Under the pieces are notes generated by a model that saw nothing but the letters and a program-made list of their open reading frames with translations, was not told the DNA's origin and did not search any database. 49,253 nt of DNA. It comes from Bacteroidales bacterium. GTDB lineage: Bacteria > Bacteroidota > Bacteroidia > Bacteroidales > Paludibacteraceae. Positions 1 to 8,824 of this stretch are shown one piece after another (positions within the stretch are counted from its first letter, which is position 1; each line of letters opens with the position of its first letter). The stretch spans positions 1-49,253 of the forward strand of contig JAAYSS010000108.1 of assembly GCA_012518275.1 (NCBI GenBank). The letters run 5' to 3'. The position numbers were made by a program, and so were the translations under genes.

Positions 1-212
1 AACTCATCCTTTAATTTTTCACCGATTTCTTCACCGATTTGCTCAGGCGATTTCTTCGCCATTTTTACGAAAGGGAAGACCACGAGCGTGATATCACCTT
101 CAAATTCTTTTTTTGTTTTTTGAAATAGGATGGATTTTTTGTTTATTTTTGTTTGATAAAGCTCATTTACAGCTTTTTCAACTGCATTTTCAAGTAATAC
201 TTCTAATTTCAT
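1..212 (-). CDS. argS: Arginine--tRNA ligase, N-terminal part (cut by window edge)
   Basis: This is the first ~70 residues of a class I arginyl-tRNA synthetase, which charges tRNA-Arg in the cytoplasm. The visible segment contains LFQKTKKEFEGDITLVVFPF followed by the KKSPEQIGEEIG stretch, typical of the N-terminal Add-1 domain of Bacteroidota ArgS. The ATG at 212 gives the start MKLEVLLENAVEKAV, which fits the family. An in-frame ATG at 230 would add six residues, but it lies only a few bases below the probable transcription start set by the -7 box at 243-250, so 212 is preferred. The rest of the gene, including the HIGH and KMSKS motifs, lies outside the window. Confidence 0.88.
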   Translation of the reverse strand, partial: MKLEVLLENAVEKAVNELYQTKINKKSILFQKTKKEFEGDITLVVFPFVKMAKKSPEQIGEEIGEKLKDE

Positions 213-242
213 TGGATAGTTTTTCTTCATTTATTTTGTTTG

Positions 243-250
243 CAAATTTA
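243..250 (-). promoter_or_regulatory. Bacteroidota -7 box of argS
   Basis: Read on the minus strand this is TAAATTTG followed by CA, a perfect match to the Bacteroidota -7 consensus TAnnTTTG. It lies about 30 bases before the preferred argS ATG at 212. No clear TTG -33 element is present at the ideal distance, so the call rests on the -7 box and its position. Confidence 0.55.
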
Positions 251-399
251 CATAAAAATAGTCAATTTTAGGCAGATCGTTCAAAAATCTGAAGTGTTAA
301 GTATTGTTAGTTTAGAATTATTTTAAAGTTAGTCTGTTGTAAAACAAAAAAATCCAAGTTTTTTTACGACCTTTGTAAAATAATTATATATTTATATAA

Positions 400-1665
400 A
401 TGAAAGCGAAGAATGAAAACAGGCGAAGAGATTTTAATCCTAACGCTGGCCGTGACGGTAAATTATTAGACAAAAAAGGTTACAAATCTGTTGTTAAAGG
501 TGAAAAGCCTGACAGTAACCAAGATAAAACTGATGAACGAAAGCCTTTCAGTGATGCAAGAAAACGAAATGACGAGAGAATTCATTTTGGTGAAAAACGA
601 TGGTCACCGAGAAGTGATGAATCAAGCTTTCGTCGTGATAGTCGAAGATTTGGTGAGCCGAAAAGGACAAGCAAACCATACCACAGTGAAGACCAATCCG
701 AATATGGGCATAAAAGATATAAAAGTGGAAGCCGGAAACGATACCAAAGTGATCATCTGAGCGATAAGAAACTTTCATTTCGAAAAGCGAGTGAAGTAAA
801 GGAGAGTAAGTTTGTTGAAACACGTTTTGACAATAAGCATAAAGGCACTGTTTTTCGCCCACGCAAAAAATTCAGAAATCATGATTCAAACGCAAAATAC
901 AACAAGAAAAAACAATTTGAATACTGGCAAAAGAACTTTGACCCCACTGAACCTATCCGACTCAACAAGTTTTTGGCAAACGCCGGAATCGCTTCCAGAC
1001 GTAAAGCAGATGAGTATATCCAAGCAGGTGTTGTTTCTGTAAATGGGAAAGTTGTTACTGAATTAGGAACGAAAATACTTCCAACGGATAAAGTGATGTT
1101 TCATGATCAGCCGGTAAAAATTGAACAAAAAGTTTATATCCTGCTCAATAAGCCGAAAAACTGCATAACTACTGTTGAAGATACTCACGAGCGTAAAACT
1201 GTGATGGATATTGTGAAAAATGCTTGTAGTGAAAGGATTTATCCCGTCGGGCGATTGGACAGAAATACGACTGGTGTGCTTTTGCTAACCAACGATGGTG
1301 ATTTAGCCGCAAAACTAACACATCCTAAGTATGATAAGAAAAAGATTTATCATTTAGTTTTGGATCGCGATATCGAAAAAGAAGATTTTGATAAAATTCT
1401 GGAAGGCATCGATTTAGGTGATTTTCAAATTAAAGCAGATACGCTGGAATTTGTGAAAGAAGACAATATGCGTGAGTTGGGAATAGAAATTCACTCTGGA
1501 CAAAATCGTGTTGTACGCCGCATTTTTGATTCTTTGGGTTACAAAGTATTACGATTAGATCGTGTTTATTTTGCCGGATTAACTAAAAAGAATCTTCGAC
1601 GAGGTAAATATAGATTCCTAACCGAGCGCGAAGTGAATATGTTGAAAATGGGTGCGTATGAATAA
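400..1665 (+). CDS. 23S/16S rRNA pseudouridine synthase, RsuA/RluB family, with long basic N-terminal extension
   Basis: This is an RNA pseudouridine synthase that isomerises uridine in rRNA. Residues 1-180 are low-complexity and rich in Lys, Arg, Ser and Asp, and probably disordered and RNA-binding. Residues ~185-230 form an S4 RNA-binding domain (IRLNKFLANAGIASRRKADE). The catalytic domain follows, with the RsuA/RluB motif GRLDRNTTGVLLLTNDG and predicted catalytic Asp287. NRVVRRIFDSLGYKVLRLDR near residue 370 is the second family signature. The total of 421 residues exceeds the usual ~240-290 because of the extension. RluB (23S U2605) is the likely specificity, but motif reading cannot separate RluB from RsuA or RluE. 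The gene is divergent from argS. Confidence 0.88.
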   Translation: MKAKNENRRRDFNPNAGRDGKLLDKKGYKSVVKGEKPDSNQDKTDERKPFSDARKRNDERIHFGEKRWSPRSDESSFRRDSRRFGEPKRTSKPYHSEDQSEYGHKRYKSGSRKRYQSDHLSDKKLSFRKASEVKESKFVETRFDNKHKGTVFRPRKKFRNHDSNAKYNKKKQFEYWQKNFDPTEPIRLNKFLANAGIASRRKADEYIQAGVVSVNGKVVTELGTKILPTDKVMFHDQPVKIEQKVYILLNKPKNCITTVEDTHERKTVMDIVKNACSERIYPVGRLDRNTTGVLLLTNDGDLAAKLTHPKYDKKKIYHLVLDRDIEKEDFDKILEGIDLGDFQIKADTLEFVKEDNMRELGIEIHSGQNRVVRRIFDSLGYKVLRLDRVYFAGLTKKNLRRGKYRFLTEREVNMLKMGAYE

Positions 1666-1735
1666 TTGCTTTGTAATTAGAAGTTTACATTCTTAAATAG
1701 GTTATAGAATTCAAAACTTAAAAACACGTCAAATA

Positions 1736-2290
1736 ATGGGAAAGAAAAATTCAACACAAGTTCAAAAACAATCAACCACTACTACGACTTCAAAAAAGCC
1801 TAATCGGTTAGTTAAGTATATTCTAAAGCATAAAACGGCGTTTTCATTGCTTTTTGCATTGGTAGTTGTTTTTATTTGGGCTCAGTGCAATATCAGCAAG
1901 TTGAAAAAAGAAAATTTGGCTTTAACTACAGTCTGTGAATTAAAAATAGATAGTGTAGCAGTTGAAAATTACAAAACCGTGTCTAAAGTATTTTCATGGG
2001 CTGTCCGAAGTGATTTGATGCGTGGAAATTTAGATCAAGTTAATCGGTGTTTGGACAATATGCTGAAAGAGCCTTATATCAAGAAAGCGTACATTATTGA
2101 CTTGGAAAAAAGCATTATTTTACTTTCGACCAATAAAGCTGAAAATGGATTACCGGTTTCTGATGTTACGCTACTTCAACCTGCACAAAACGTTGTGAAA
2201 TTGAATAATTCGACTACTCGGTATATCTCGCCGATTACAGGGCTCAGTAGTGTTATTGGAATGTCGGTATTGGAAGTGGATTTTAGGTAG
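1736..2290 (+). CDS. Single-pass membrane protein of unknown function
   Basis: I do not recognise this 184-residue protein. The N-terminus is polar and Thr/Lys-rich (1-32). One transmembrane segment follows at residues ~34-49 (AFSLLFALVVVFIWAQ), then a short coiled-coil-like stretch, then a ~120-residue presumably periplasmic domain. The text around residues 80-145 (VFSWAVRSDLMRGNLDQVN, later KKAYIIDLEKSIIL) recalls small Cache/PAS-like sensor folds; this is inference only. No catalytic or signalling domain follows, so it would be a stand-alone sensor or structural subunit. It lies 70 bp after the pseudouridine synthase on the same strand and is closed by a strong hairpin terminator. Confidence 0.7.
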   Translation: MGKKNSTQVQKQSTTTTTSKKPNRLVKYILKHKTAFSLLFALVVVFIWAQCNISKLKKENLALTTVCELKIDSVAVENYKTVSKVFSWAVRSDLMRGNLDQVNRCLDNMLKEPYIKKAYIIDLEKSIILLSTNKAENGLPVSDVTLLQPAQNVVKLNNSTTRYISPITGLSSVIGMSVLEVDFR

Positions 2291-2308
2291 AAAAATTATT
2301 TTATAATG

Positions 2309-2347
2309 AAAAAGGAAGAGCAATTACAGCCTTCCTTTTTTGTTTTT
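2309..2347. terminator. Intrinsic terminator, probably bidirectional
   Basis: A perfect 10-bp stem, AAAAAGGAAG (2309-2318) and CTTCCTTTTT (2331-2340), with a 12-base loop, is followed by TGTTTTTT. It sits between the convergent 1736-2290 gene and the leftward M28 gene ending at 2392, so it can stop transcripts from both sides. Confidence 0.85.
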
Positions 2348-2391
2348 TTTAATAATTAAGATGATTTTTCAAAATTGAAAAACTGTAACCA

Positions 2392-3831
2392 CTAAAATAC
2401 GTAAGATACAGTAAAGTAATTTGCTCTGTTTCGTATATGTGCATTGTCAGAGTTAGGTGATTGGGTGAAATTGGTGAGTGCCTGTCGGCTTGTAAAGCCT
2501 ATTTTAAAAGGTTTCACTTGAAATCCAAAGCCAAAAGTTAATCCGGTTTCATTGCGATTGAATGTGTTGACGAAATCAATCTTTTCACCGTTTTGTTTTC
2601 CGTTAAACCGATAAGAATAGTAGCCACCCAAAAAAACATCGACCCCGGCGCCACCTTCCATGTTTTGCATTACAAGGCTAATCGGAACGGTGAGGTTGTT
2701 GGTCGAGATATCACCGTTTGGATGCTTTGCGTTTAATATTTCGTAATACACTTCCGGGCGTATGGCAAAACGACCGAAATTAACTTGTGACATCAACCCG
2801 ATGCCGGATGAAGAAGCTGTTTTCCCGTCCGTCGCTCCGGCGGTGTAATGGTGGTAGTTCGTACCCAAATTTCCGGTGATACCGAATGTAAACAGTTGGT
2901 TTTCGCGATGTTTTTTCGCAATTTTTCCCGATGCATTAAACTCCGTATCGTTGGCAATGTGTCCTATCAGGTTAATCAGATGTTCCGTGATAAGTGTCAT
3001 CCCTTCATAATCAATTAGATGTGCATCGTCTTCAGGTTTGTGATAGGGTGATTTAGTACCTGTGGTTACGGCAAGTGTAGGGACGCCTTTTATTGCAAAA
3101 GGTTGAGTATCAGTGGCTGTAAAAATGCTTCTCTCGAAGTTTTTCACGCTCACGTTGAGTCCGGCAGGAATTAGATTCGGGTTTTTCAAGAGTTCTTTGC
3201 CGTTTTTGATTGTGCCTGTTCCTGCGTAATTTACCGCTCCACTTGCCTTGTACCAACCCACCATATCAATGCTAAACATCAATTTTATATCCATATCAGT
3301 AGCACTTGTGTGATTGATAAAATGTTTTGAACCTACCAATCCGATTTCTTCCGCATCGAAAGCCACCAACATCACACTTCGTTTCAAGTTTGATTGATTC
3401 TTTTTCAATGCTTTTCCCAATTCAATTAGCGTTGCAACACCCGAGGCATTGTCGTCTGCACCGTTGTAAATCTCCCCTTTTTTTACTCCCAAATGGTCGT
3501 AGTGAGCGCCAATGACGATGTATTCATTCTTTAACTTTTCATCGTTGCCAGTAATAATTTTCACGATGTTCTGATATTTATCATTTTCTCCAAATGAATA
3601 CATAAAAGTTGTATCGGGATGTATGTCTGTGTCGCTATCAGTCCATTCATTGATGATATAATTTGCCGCTTTTTGGGCGTGAATAGTGCCCGCAGCGCGC
3701 CCTTGCAACGAATCGGATGCGAGCGTATAAACATGCTTTTCGAGATTGCTTGTAAGCGATGTTTGACTTTTCGAAACGAAAAACGATAATGTGAAAAGTA
3801 CAAGTGTTAGCAAAATGTGTTTGTTTGTCAT
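2392..3831 (-). CDS. M28-family metallopeptidase fused to a C-terminal outer-membrane beta-barrel
   Basis: Residues 1-22 are a signal peptide ending SKSQ. Residues ~30-295 are an M28 zinc aminopeptidase-type domain. The visible metal and catalytic motifs are HYD (His110, Asp112), GADDNASG (Asp126/127), AFDAEEIGL (Glu161/162), SIDMVG (Asp189) and SPYHKPEDD (distal His). From ~310 to 479 the sequence changes to alternating hydrophobic/aromatic strands (FTFGITGNLG, FAIRPEVYYEIL, LTFGFGFQVK) and ends YFTVSYVF. The terminal Phe and aromatic pattern are those of an outer-membrane porin-type barrel. The protein is therefore probably an outer-membrane-anchored aminopeptidase. It is the last gene of the leftward series, 21 bp after the HIRAN gene. 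Confidence 0.85.
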   Translation of the reverse strand: MTNKHILLTLVLFTLSFFVSKSQTSLTSNLEKHVYTLASDSLQGRAAGTIHAQKAANYIINEWTDSDTDIHPDTTFMYSFGENDKYQNIVKIITGNDEKLKNEYIVIGAHYDHLGVKKGEIYNGADDNASGVATLIELGKALKKNQSNLKRSVMLVAFDAEEIGLVGSKHFINHTSATDMDIKLMFSIDMVGWYKASGAVNYAGTGTIKNGKELLKNPNLIPAGLNVSVKNFERSIFTATDTQPFAIKGVPTLAVTTGTKSPYHKPEDDAHLIDYEGMTLITEHLINLIGHIANDTEFNASGKIAKKHRENQLFTFGITGNLGTNYHHYTAGATDGKTASSSGIGLMSQVNFGRFAIRPEVYYEILNAKHPNGDISTNNLTVPISLVMQNMEGGAGVDVFLGGYYSYRFNGKQNGEKIDFVNTFNRNETGLTFGFGFQVKPFKIGFTSRQALTNFTQSPNSDNAHIRNRANYFTVSYVF

Positions 3832-3852
3832 TTTTTATAGAATTAGTTTTTA

Positions 3853-4242
3853 TTATTCTACCATATAAACTTTTGCATCTATTTTAACCCATTCCCCTTT
3901 TTTGGATACTTTAGACACCCTACAAAAAAATGCTTTGCCTGCATCCATTAATCGGGAAATTACTTCATTCAAATTCTGTGGAACCCATCCTATGCGTATC
4001 TTGTTATAATAAATACCGATAGCCAATTCATCATATTTGTTTTTTGGATCGCGAATCATTTTAAGAGTAGTTTCAGGTAACAAGGATGGGTATATTTCAT
4101 CTATTTCCTTGCAGAATGTTGTTCCTGCCACTATTATATCTAACAAAAATATTTCTCTTGTAAATGGGCTGATAGCATCAACTCCGCCCGTGCCGATAAA
4201 AGTAATAAGTTCCGGTGTAAGTTTTATGATGTTGGCTGCCAT
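3853..4242 (-). CDS. Stand-alone HIRAN-domain protein
   Basis: This 129-residue protein is almost entirely a HIRAN domain. The family pattern runs from IVAGTTFCKEID, through LKMIRDPKNKYDELAIGIYY, to IGWVPQNLNEVISRLMDAGK. HIRAN domains occur in helicases such as HLTF, where they bind 3' DNA ends, and as stand-alone bacterial proteins of unknown role. There is no signal peptide, so the protein is cytoplasmic. Its start lies inside the end of the J-like gene (19-bp overlap, different frame), which implies translational coupling and a shared function. A direct DNA-end-binding role here is inferred from the family only. Confidence 0.82.
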   Translation of the reverse strand: MAANIIKLTPELITFIGTGGVDAISPFTREIFLLDIIVAGTTFCKEIDEIYPSLLPETTLKMIRDPKNKYDELAIGIYYNKIRIGWVPQNLNEVISRLMDAGKAFFCRVSKVSKKGEWVKIDAKVYMVE

Positions 4243-5030
4243 TCCTCTAATAGTGTGATATAGTTTTTATATTTTTCAATATCTTGACTCAATTGTGAGA
4301 TACGTTCTTCCGATTTTTCATTTTCATTATCTATCCACTCTTGGTTTTGTAGATTATCTCGATGAATGAAAGGAAAAGTTTGTTCTAATTTTTCTATTTT
4401 TAATTTCAAATTTGCAATCCTTTGTCTCAAATTTTTGATACTACTTTCTAATGATTCTTCATTTATCAAAATATTTTTGTCATTTAGTTTGATTGAAGCC
4501 ATTATCTGTTTTAACTCTTCGAGGTCACTTTTTTCGTAGGCAATTTGAGCTTTTAAAAAGAGAACTTTTTCAAATTCGGTTACTTGTGGATTTACATCGG
4601 GATGTAAGAGTTTTGCAATGGTGTAATAAAGTTCCCTGAGTAATTTGGAATCTTCCTTGGACAATATCGGAGCTTTTAAATATTCGTTTGCTATTGACAG
4701 TCTTCTCGCTTCTTCTGCTATTTTTTTTGCATACTCTTCAAACTCTTTTTCAATGGTTTTATCGACACTTATCAAGTTAGGTTTTTCGTTTCGATTAACA
4801 TATGCTTGCAACAATTCCATTTTCCGTTTCAGCATTACCAACTCGGTTTGTAAACAAAATACTTCGTAATATTTTTGTCCTACTTTATTGAGAAATAGAG
4901 CCGTAAGAAGCGGTTCTTTATGCATGGTCATCTCTTGATGGAGCGAGAAATATTTGGCAAACTCTTGTCTTAATCGATTATATTCTTTTCTTAATTGACG
5001 CTGTTTGGGTGTAAGGTCGATATTACACAT
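4224..5030 (-). CDS. Coiled-coil protein with a J-like (HPD) module
   Basis: This 268-residue cytoplasmic protein has three parts. Residues 1-120 are a helical, charged coiled-coil-like region. Residues ~123-178 read like a DnaJ J domain: LRELYYTIAKLLHPDVNP, with the HPD tripeptide at 143-145 that activates Hsp70 ATPase. Residues 185-268 form a second long coiled coil. Classical DnaJ proteins carry the J domain at the N-terminus; here it is internal and flanked by coils. The gene overlaps the downstream HIRAN gene by 19 bp and lies 55 bp after coaB. A co-chaperone role is inference, and a structural coiled-coil role is the alternative. Confidence 0.75.
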   Translation of the reverse strand: MCNIDLTPKQRQLRKEYNRLRQEFAKYFSLHQEMTMHKEPLLTALFLNKVGQKYYEVFCLQTELVMLKRKMELLQAYVNRNEKPNLISVDKTIEKEFEEYAKKIAEEARRLSIANEYLKAPILSKEDSKLLRELYYTIAKLLHPDVNPQVTEFEKVLFLKAQIAYEKSDLEELKQIMASIKLNDKNILINEESLESSIKNLRQRIANLKLKIEKLEQTFPFIHRDNLQNQEWIDNENEKSEERISQLSQDIEKYKNYITLLEEWQPTS

Positions 5031-5085
5031 AAGTGATTTGTTTTCTAAAAGAAGCGAATTTACTAAATTTTTATTACAGAATAAA

Positions 5086-5856
5086 CTATTTCATCATCTT
5101 TTCCACAATCACTTTTGCTATTTCTTTTTTACCTTCTGCCCTTTCAATGATTTCGCCGTTTTTGATTAAAATTCCTTGGTGGTTGGTTTCGCTGATAGCG
5201 GATAGTTGATTGGCTAAAACCAGATTACAGCTGTTTTTTTCTGCCGTTTGATTGGCAACTTGAAGCAGTTTGGACTCTGACACATCGCGAAGCAGTTTGA
5301 ATCCGACAAGGAACGTGTTTGGGTTGTTTTGTTTTATCAACGGCATTACTTTTTTGGTGCGTTTCAGTCCAATGATAATATCAGAATCGGATGAGATTTT
5401 TTCGTCAGCAGAAAGCTTGCTTTGGGGATTTTCGAGCAGGGAACGGACATGGTCGTCAGTAAATTCACCTACTTTTTGCAATGCTTCAATTTCTTCGGAA
5501 AGCTTATGGATATTCACGGCGTAGCTAAATGTGAAATCGGAGATAGCCATGGAATGGATGAAATAATCAATCGAAATTTCTTTTGTCAGCTTGTCCACTG
5601 CTTGATATACGCTTTCGGCATTCGTTACAGGGATAAATGTAACGTGTTGTAAATCTGTTTTATCAAGTGGTTTGATTATTGCGTTTTCGGTGTGGATGTA
5701 ATGAATATGGAAGTTTTTCTCGGAACGAGCGGTAAAATAAGCAAACACCGCTTCCAAGCAATGCCAGCCCAGCGAGCCGGTGCTGATGTTGGTTATTTTT
5801 CGGATGCCGTCAATCGGTTCCGACGTTCCGCCTGCTGAAATAGCGATGTTTATCAT
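5086..5856 (-). CDS. coaB: Phosphopantothenate--cysteine ligase, stand-alone CoaB
   Basis: This is the DFP-family domain that joins 4'-phosphopantothenate to cysteine in CoA synthesis. The N-terminal nucleotide-binding signature ISAGGTSEPIDGIRKITN and STGSLG are clear. FIHSMAISDF and later NPNTFLVGFKLL fit the stand-alone CoaB type seen in streptococci rather than the bifunctional CoaBC enzyme. At 256 residues no CoaC decarboxylase part is present, so a CoaC must be encoded elsewhere. The start is 8 bp after panD, and the gene continues the panG-B-C-D series. Confidence 0.85.
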   Translation of the reverse strand: MINIAISAGGTSEPIDGIRKITNISTGSLGWHCLEAVFAYFTARSEKNFHIHYIHTENAIIKPLDKTDLQHVTFIPVTNAESVYQAVDKLTKEISIDYFIHSMAISDFTFSYAVNIHKLSEEIEALQKVGEFTDDHVRSLLENPQSKLSADEKISSDSDIIIGLKRTKKVMPLIKQNNPNTFLVGFKLLRDVSESKLLQVANQTAEKNSCNLVLANQLSAISETNHQGILIKNGEIIERAEGKKEIAKVIVEKMMK

Positions 5857-5864
5857 AAAATTTT

Positions 5865-6248
5865 TTAGTCAATAACTTGTCCGGCAGATTCGGTTAATCT
5901 GTCTATAATTTGGTTTTGGTCGTCCAGCAAAAGTACAACCGGCTTGTGTTCCTGTGCTTCTTCGGGCGTCATATGCGCATATGCCATCACGATGATTTTA
6001 TCGCCGGGCTGTACCAAACGAGCTGCGGCGCCGTTCAGGCAGATGGTACCGCTACCGCGCTCGCCTTCAATCACGTAGGTTTCAAAACGGGCACCGTTGT
6101 TGTTATTCACGATTTGGACTTTTTCGTGCATAAATATCCCGGCTTTATCTGCCAAATCCCTGTCAATGGTAATGCTGCCGGTGTAATTTAAATTGGCTTC
6201 GGTTACCGTGGCGCGGTGAAGCTTGGCTTTAAGAAGTGTAAGTAACAT
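5865..6248 (-). CDS. panD: Aspartate 1-decarboxylase
   Basis: PanD converts L-aspartate to beta-alanine for pantothenate synthesis. It is made as a proenzyme that self-cleaves at Gly-Ser to create the pyruvoyl cofactor. The expected cleavage site is visible as Gly24-Ser25 in [14 protein letters not shown]. Other family features are [10 protein letters not shown] at residues 9-18, the Asn-Gly-Ala-Ala segment ([22 protein letters not shown]), and a length of 127 residues, normal for the class. It lies 32 bp after panC and 8 bp before coaB, so co-transcription is likely. Confidence 0.96.
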   Translation of the reverse strand: MLLTLLKAKLHRATVTEANLNYTGSITIDRDLADKAGIFMHEKVQIVNNNNGARFETYVIEGERGSGTICLNGAAARLVQPGDKIIVMAYAHMTPEEAQEHKPVVLLLDDQNQIIDRLTESAGQVID

Positions 6249-6280
6249 ATTGTTTATTTACGAATTAATTATTGAAACAA

Positions 6281-7123
6281 TTACCCAAAAATCACATTAT
6301 CAATCAATCTTGTTTTCCCGAATTTTACAGCTACAGCAGCCAAAACTTCTTTTTCGATTTTAGAAACCGGAGCCAGCGACGGGAAATCAAGGATGTTCAC
6401 GTAATCGATTTCAGCCAAAGGCATTTCATTGATTTTATTGGAAATGATTTTAACCAATTTCGATGCTTCTTTTTCGCCTTTTTCAAAAGCATCTTTTCCT
6501 GCTTTTAGAGCTTGATTTAGTACGACAGCCTGTTTCCGTTCTTCGACAGAAAGATAGGTGTTTCGCGAACTCATTGCTAGCCCGTCACTTTCGCGCACGA
6601 TGGGGCAGGTTATCAGCTCGATGTTCATGTGCAGGTCGTTTATCATTTTCATAAGCACGGCTGCTTGTTGAGCGTCTTTTTGTCCGAAATAGGCTTTGTC
6701 GGGCTGTACGATGTTAAAAAGCATACTTACCACCGTAGTTACGCCCTTGAAATGGGTGGGACGAGATGCTCCGCAAAGCACTTTCGTGATGTTGCCTTCC
6801 ACTTCCACGATTGTAGAACTGTCGGTGGGATACATTTCTTCTACCGACGGATGGAAAATCACGTCTGCTCCGGCATCTGTTGCCAACTTTGCGTCTCGTT
6901 CAATGTCTCTCGGGTAAGTTGCGAAATCTTCATTTGGACCGAACTGTGTTGGGTTTACGAAGTCACTGACTACTACCACATTATTTTCTTTTCTCGCTGC
7001 GCGGATAAGCGATAAGTGCCCATCGTGCAGGTAACCCATTGTGGGAACTAAACCCACAGTTTTACCTTGCAATCGCTGATTGTGCAGGTAGTTCCGAAGT
7101 TCGGATATGGTTGTTATTATCAT
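6281..7123 (-). CDS. panC: Pantothenate synthetase (pantoate--beta-alanine ligase)
   Basis: PanC condenses pantoate and beta-alanine using ATP. Seen motifs are VPTMGYLHDGHLSLIRAARK (HxGH nucleotide-binding motif), FVNPTQFGPNEDFATYPR, YFGQKDAQQ and the KMSKS-like region SDGLAMSSRN. At 280 residues it has the normal length. It lies 27 bp after panB and 32 bp before panD. Confidence 0.96.
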   Translation of the reverse strand: MIITTISELRNYLHNQRLQGKTVGLVPTMGYLHDGHLSLIRAARKENNVVVVSDFVNPTQFGPNEDFATYPRDIERDAKLATDAGADVIFHPSVEEMYPTDSSTIVEVEGNITKVLCGASRPTHFKGVTTVVSMLFNIVQPDKAYFGQKDAQQAAVLMKMINDLHMNIELITCPIVRESDGLAMSSRNTYLSVEERKQAVVLNQALKAGKDAFEKGEKEASKLVKIISNKINEMPLAEIDYVNILDFPSLAPVSKIEKEVLAAVAVKFGKTRLIDNVIFG

Positions 7124-7150
7124 TGTTTTAAGTTTGATACAAGTTGTTGC

Positions 7151-7948
7151 TTATTTATACGTATGCTCTTCTGCCGGAAAATTGCCGTTTTGTACTTCCT
7201 GAATGTAATTTTGTACGGCATCAGTAATTATCGTGTTCAGGTCGGCATATCGCTTAACAAATTTCGGCACAAAGTCGTTAAACATTCCAAGCATGTCGTT
7301 GATTACCAATACTTGCCCGTCACAATATTTTCCTGCTCCAATTCCTATTGTTGGTATGGTTAGCTTTTCAGAAATTTCTTTTGCCAAAGGTTCGGGTATC
7401 CCTTCAAGCGTAATGGCAAATACGCCCGCTTTTTCGAGCAACAGTGCATCTTCCAAAATTCGTTTGGCATTTTCTTCGTCGCGTCCTTGCACTTTGAATC
7501 CGCCGAAAGCATTGACTGATTGCGGGGTAAGTCCAAGATGCCCGACAACCGGAATTTGAGCGTCAATCACTGCTTTTACCTGATTGATAATGTTGCTTCC
7601 ACCTTCCATTTTCACAGCTTCGGCACCGCCTTCTTTCACAAGGCGTCCGGCATTACGAACAGCATCTTCTGCTGATATGTGGTAGGATAAGAAAGGCATA
7701 TCGCCTACTATGAGTGCGTTTTTATTGCCACGAACCACCATTTTTGTGTGGTAAATAACTTCATCAATCGTTACCGGAAGGGTAGAGCTCTGCCCCTGCA
7801 TCACCATTCCGAGCGAATCGCCCACCAAAATGGAATCAACACCTGCCGAAGTTACCAGTTTTGCCATTGAATAATCGTAGGCAGTCAGCATCGTAATTTT
7901 ACGCCCTTCGTCTTTGAATTTCTGAAAGGATTTTACTGTAATTTTCAT
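7151..7948 (-). CDS. panB: 3-methyl-2-oxobutanoate hydroxymethyltransferase
   Basis: PanB adds a hydroxymethyl group from methylene-THF to ketoisovalerate, giving ketopantoate, the first committed step of pantothenate synthesis. Family signatures are [28 protein letters not shown] (the metal-binding Asp of VGDS), HLGLTPQ and [14 protein letters not shown]. The length of 265 residues is normal. Its ATG overlaps the panG stop by 4 bp (7945-7948), so the two genes for consecutive steps are translationally coupled. Confidence 0.96.
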   Translation of the reverse strand: MKITVKSFQKFKDEGRKITMLTAYDYSMAKLVTSAGVDSILVGDSLGMVMQGQSSTLPVTIDEVIYHTKMVVRGNKNALIVGDMPFLSYHISAEDAVRNAGRLVKEGGAEAVKMEGGSNIINQVKAVIDAQIPVVGHLGLTPQSVNAFGGFKVQGRDEENAKRILEDALLLEKAGVFAITLEGIPEPLAKEISEKLTIPTIGIGAGKYCDGQVLVINDMLGMFNDFVPKFVKRYADLNTIITDAVQNYIQEVQNGNFPAEEHTYK

Positions 7949-8772
7949 TGTAAGATATTATTTAATTGAAAGTTGTTTATCATTCGCATCGTTTCTCTGC
8001 CCATTACTTTATAAAGTTCAGTTAATTCAGGCAAATTCTGTTCCAAAACTTCCAAATGTTTTTTTACCGTTTCGGCATCGCCCCGTTTTATGGGTCCCGT
8101 AAGTGCTTCCGCCGGTGTTTTTCCTTGCAAATTGTCCAGCACGCTTTTCACTAAAACCAACGACGCGTCCCCGAGTGTTCTTTCATCTATTCCTACCAAA
8201 TCAAAAAGTTGGTTGGATGCATATACAAGCGTTACCAAGTAGTTTGACAAAACGGCGGCAGCGGCGTGATAAGCCGGTTTGCTTTTTTTGTCAATGATAT
8301 GGTAGCTGTTGCCTGTTTCTGCAAGTATTTTCTTTATTTCTGTCAGAGCGTCTGTCTGTCCTTCGATGAAAAAAGCGGTATCTTTCAGTGCCGAAACAGC
8401 TTTCGTGATGTCGCTAAATGCTAAAAGCGGATGCGCCGAACAGATGCGATGTCCTTTTTTTTCCAAACAACCCAATGCATCGGAAGTAAGGGAACCACTG
8501 GCATGAATAAACGTTTTAGTACCCTTAATGTTCAGTCCCGAAATTTGCTCAGCTACTTTTTCAATCGAATCATCGGGTGTGGTAATCCAGATGATTTGGT
8601 TGTTATTTACCAAGCATTCAAGGTTAGAGTAAGCTGTTGAATGAGTTAGAGTTGATGCTCGTTTGGCGCTTTCCGCCGTACGGCTGAAGTATCCGCCGAT
8701 ATTCAATCCGTTTTCTTTGAAATATATTCCCAAAGAAGTTCCTACTTTTCCTGCTCCGACGAATGATTGCAT
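7945..8772 (-). CDS. panG: DUF2520-type NAD(P)-dependent reductase, probable PanG ketopantoate reductase
   Basis: The protein has an N-terminal Rossmann fold ([12 protein letters not shown], residues ~4-15; TTPDDSI for the nucleotide-binding region) and a helical C-terminal half with [18 protein letters not shown] and TGPIKRGD. This is the Rossmann-like/DUF2520 architecture. A member of this type, PanG of Francisella, was shown to be a ketopantoate reductase replacing PanE. Here the gene overlaps panB by 4 bp inside a pan operon that otherwise lacks the ketopantoate-to-pantoate step, which strongly supports the same role. An unrelated reductase is possible but less parsimonious. Confidence 0.85.
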   Translation of the reverse strand: MQSFVGAGKVGTSLGIYFKENGLNIGGYFSRTAESAKRASTLTHSTAYSNLECLVNNNQIIWITTPDDSIEKVAEQISGLNIKGTKTFIHASGSLTSDALGCLEKKGHRICSAHPLLAFSDITKAVSALKDTAFFIEGQTDALTEIKKILAETGNSYHIIDKKSKPAYHAAAAVLSNYLVTLVYASNQLFDLVGIDERTLGDASLVLVKSVLDNLQGKTPAEALTGPIKRGDAETVKKHLEVLEQNLPELTELYKVMGRETMRMINNFQLNNILQ

Positions 8773-8824
8773 TTTAGTTAAATAGTTAAGTGGTTAAATA
8801 TTTCCATACATCCAATAGTATTTG

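Noticed and set aside
331-375. Promoter of the pseudouridine synthase gene (GACCTTTG with an upstream TTG)
   Set aside because: The -7 box lacks the leading T and the spacing of 28 bases is too long for a confident call.
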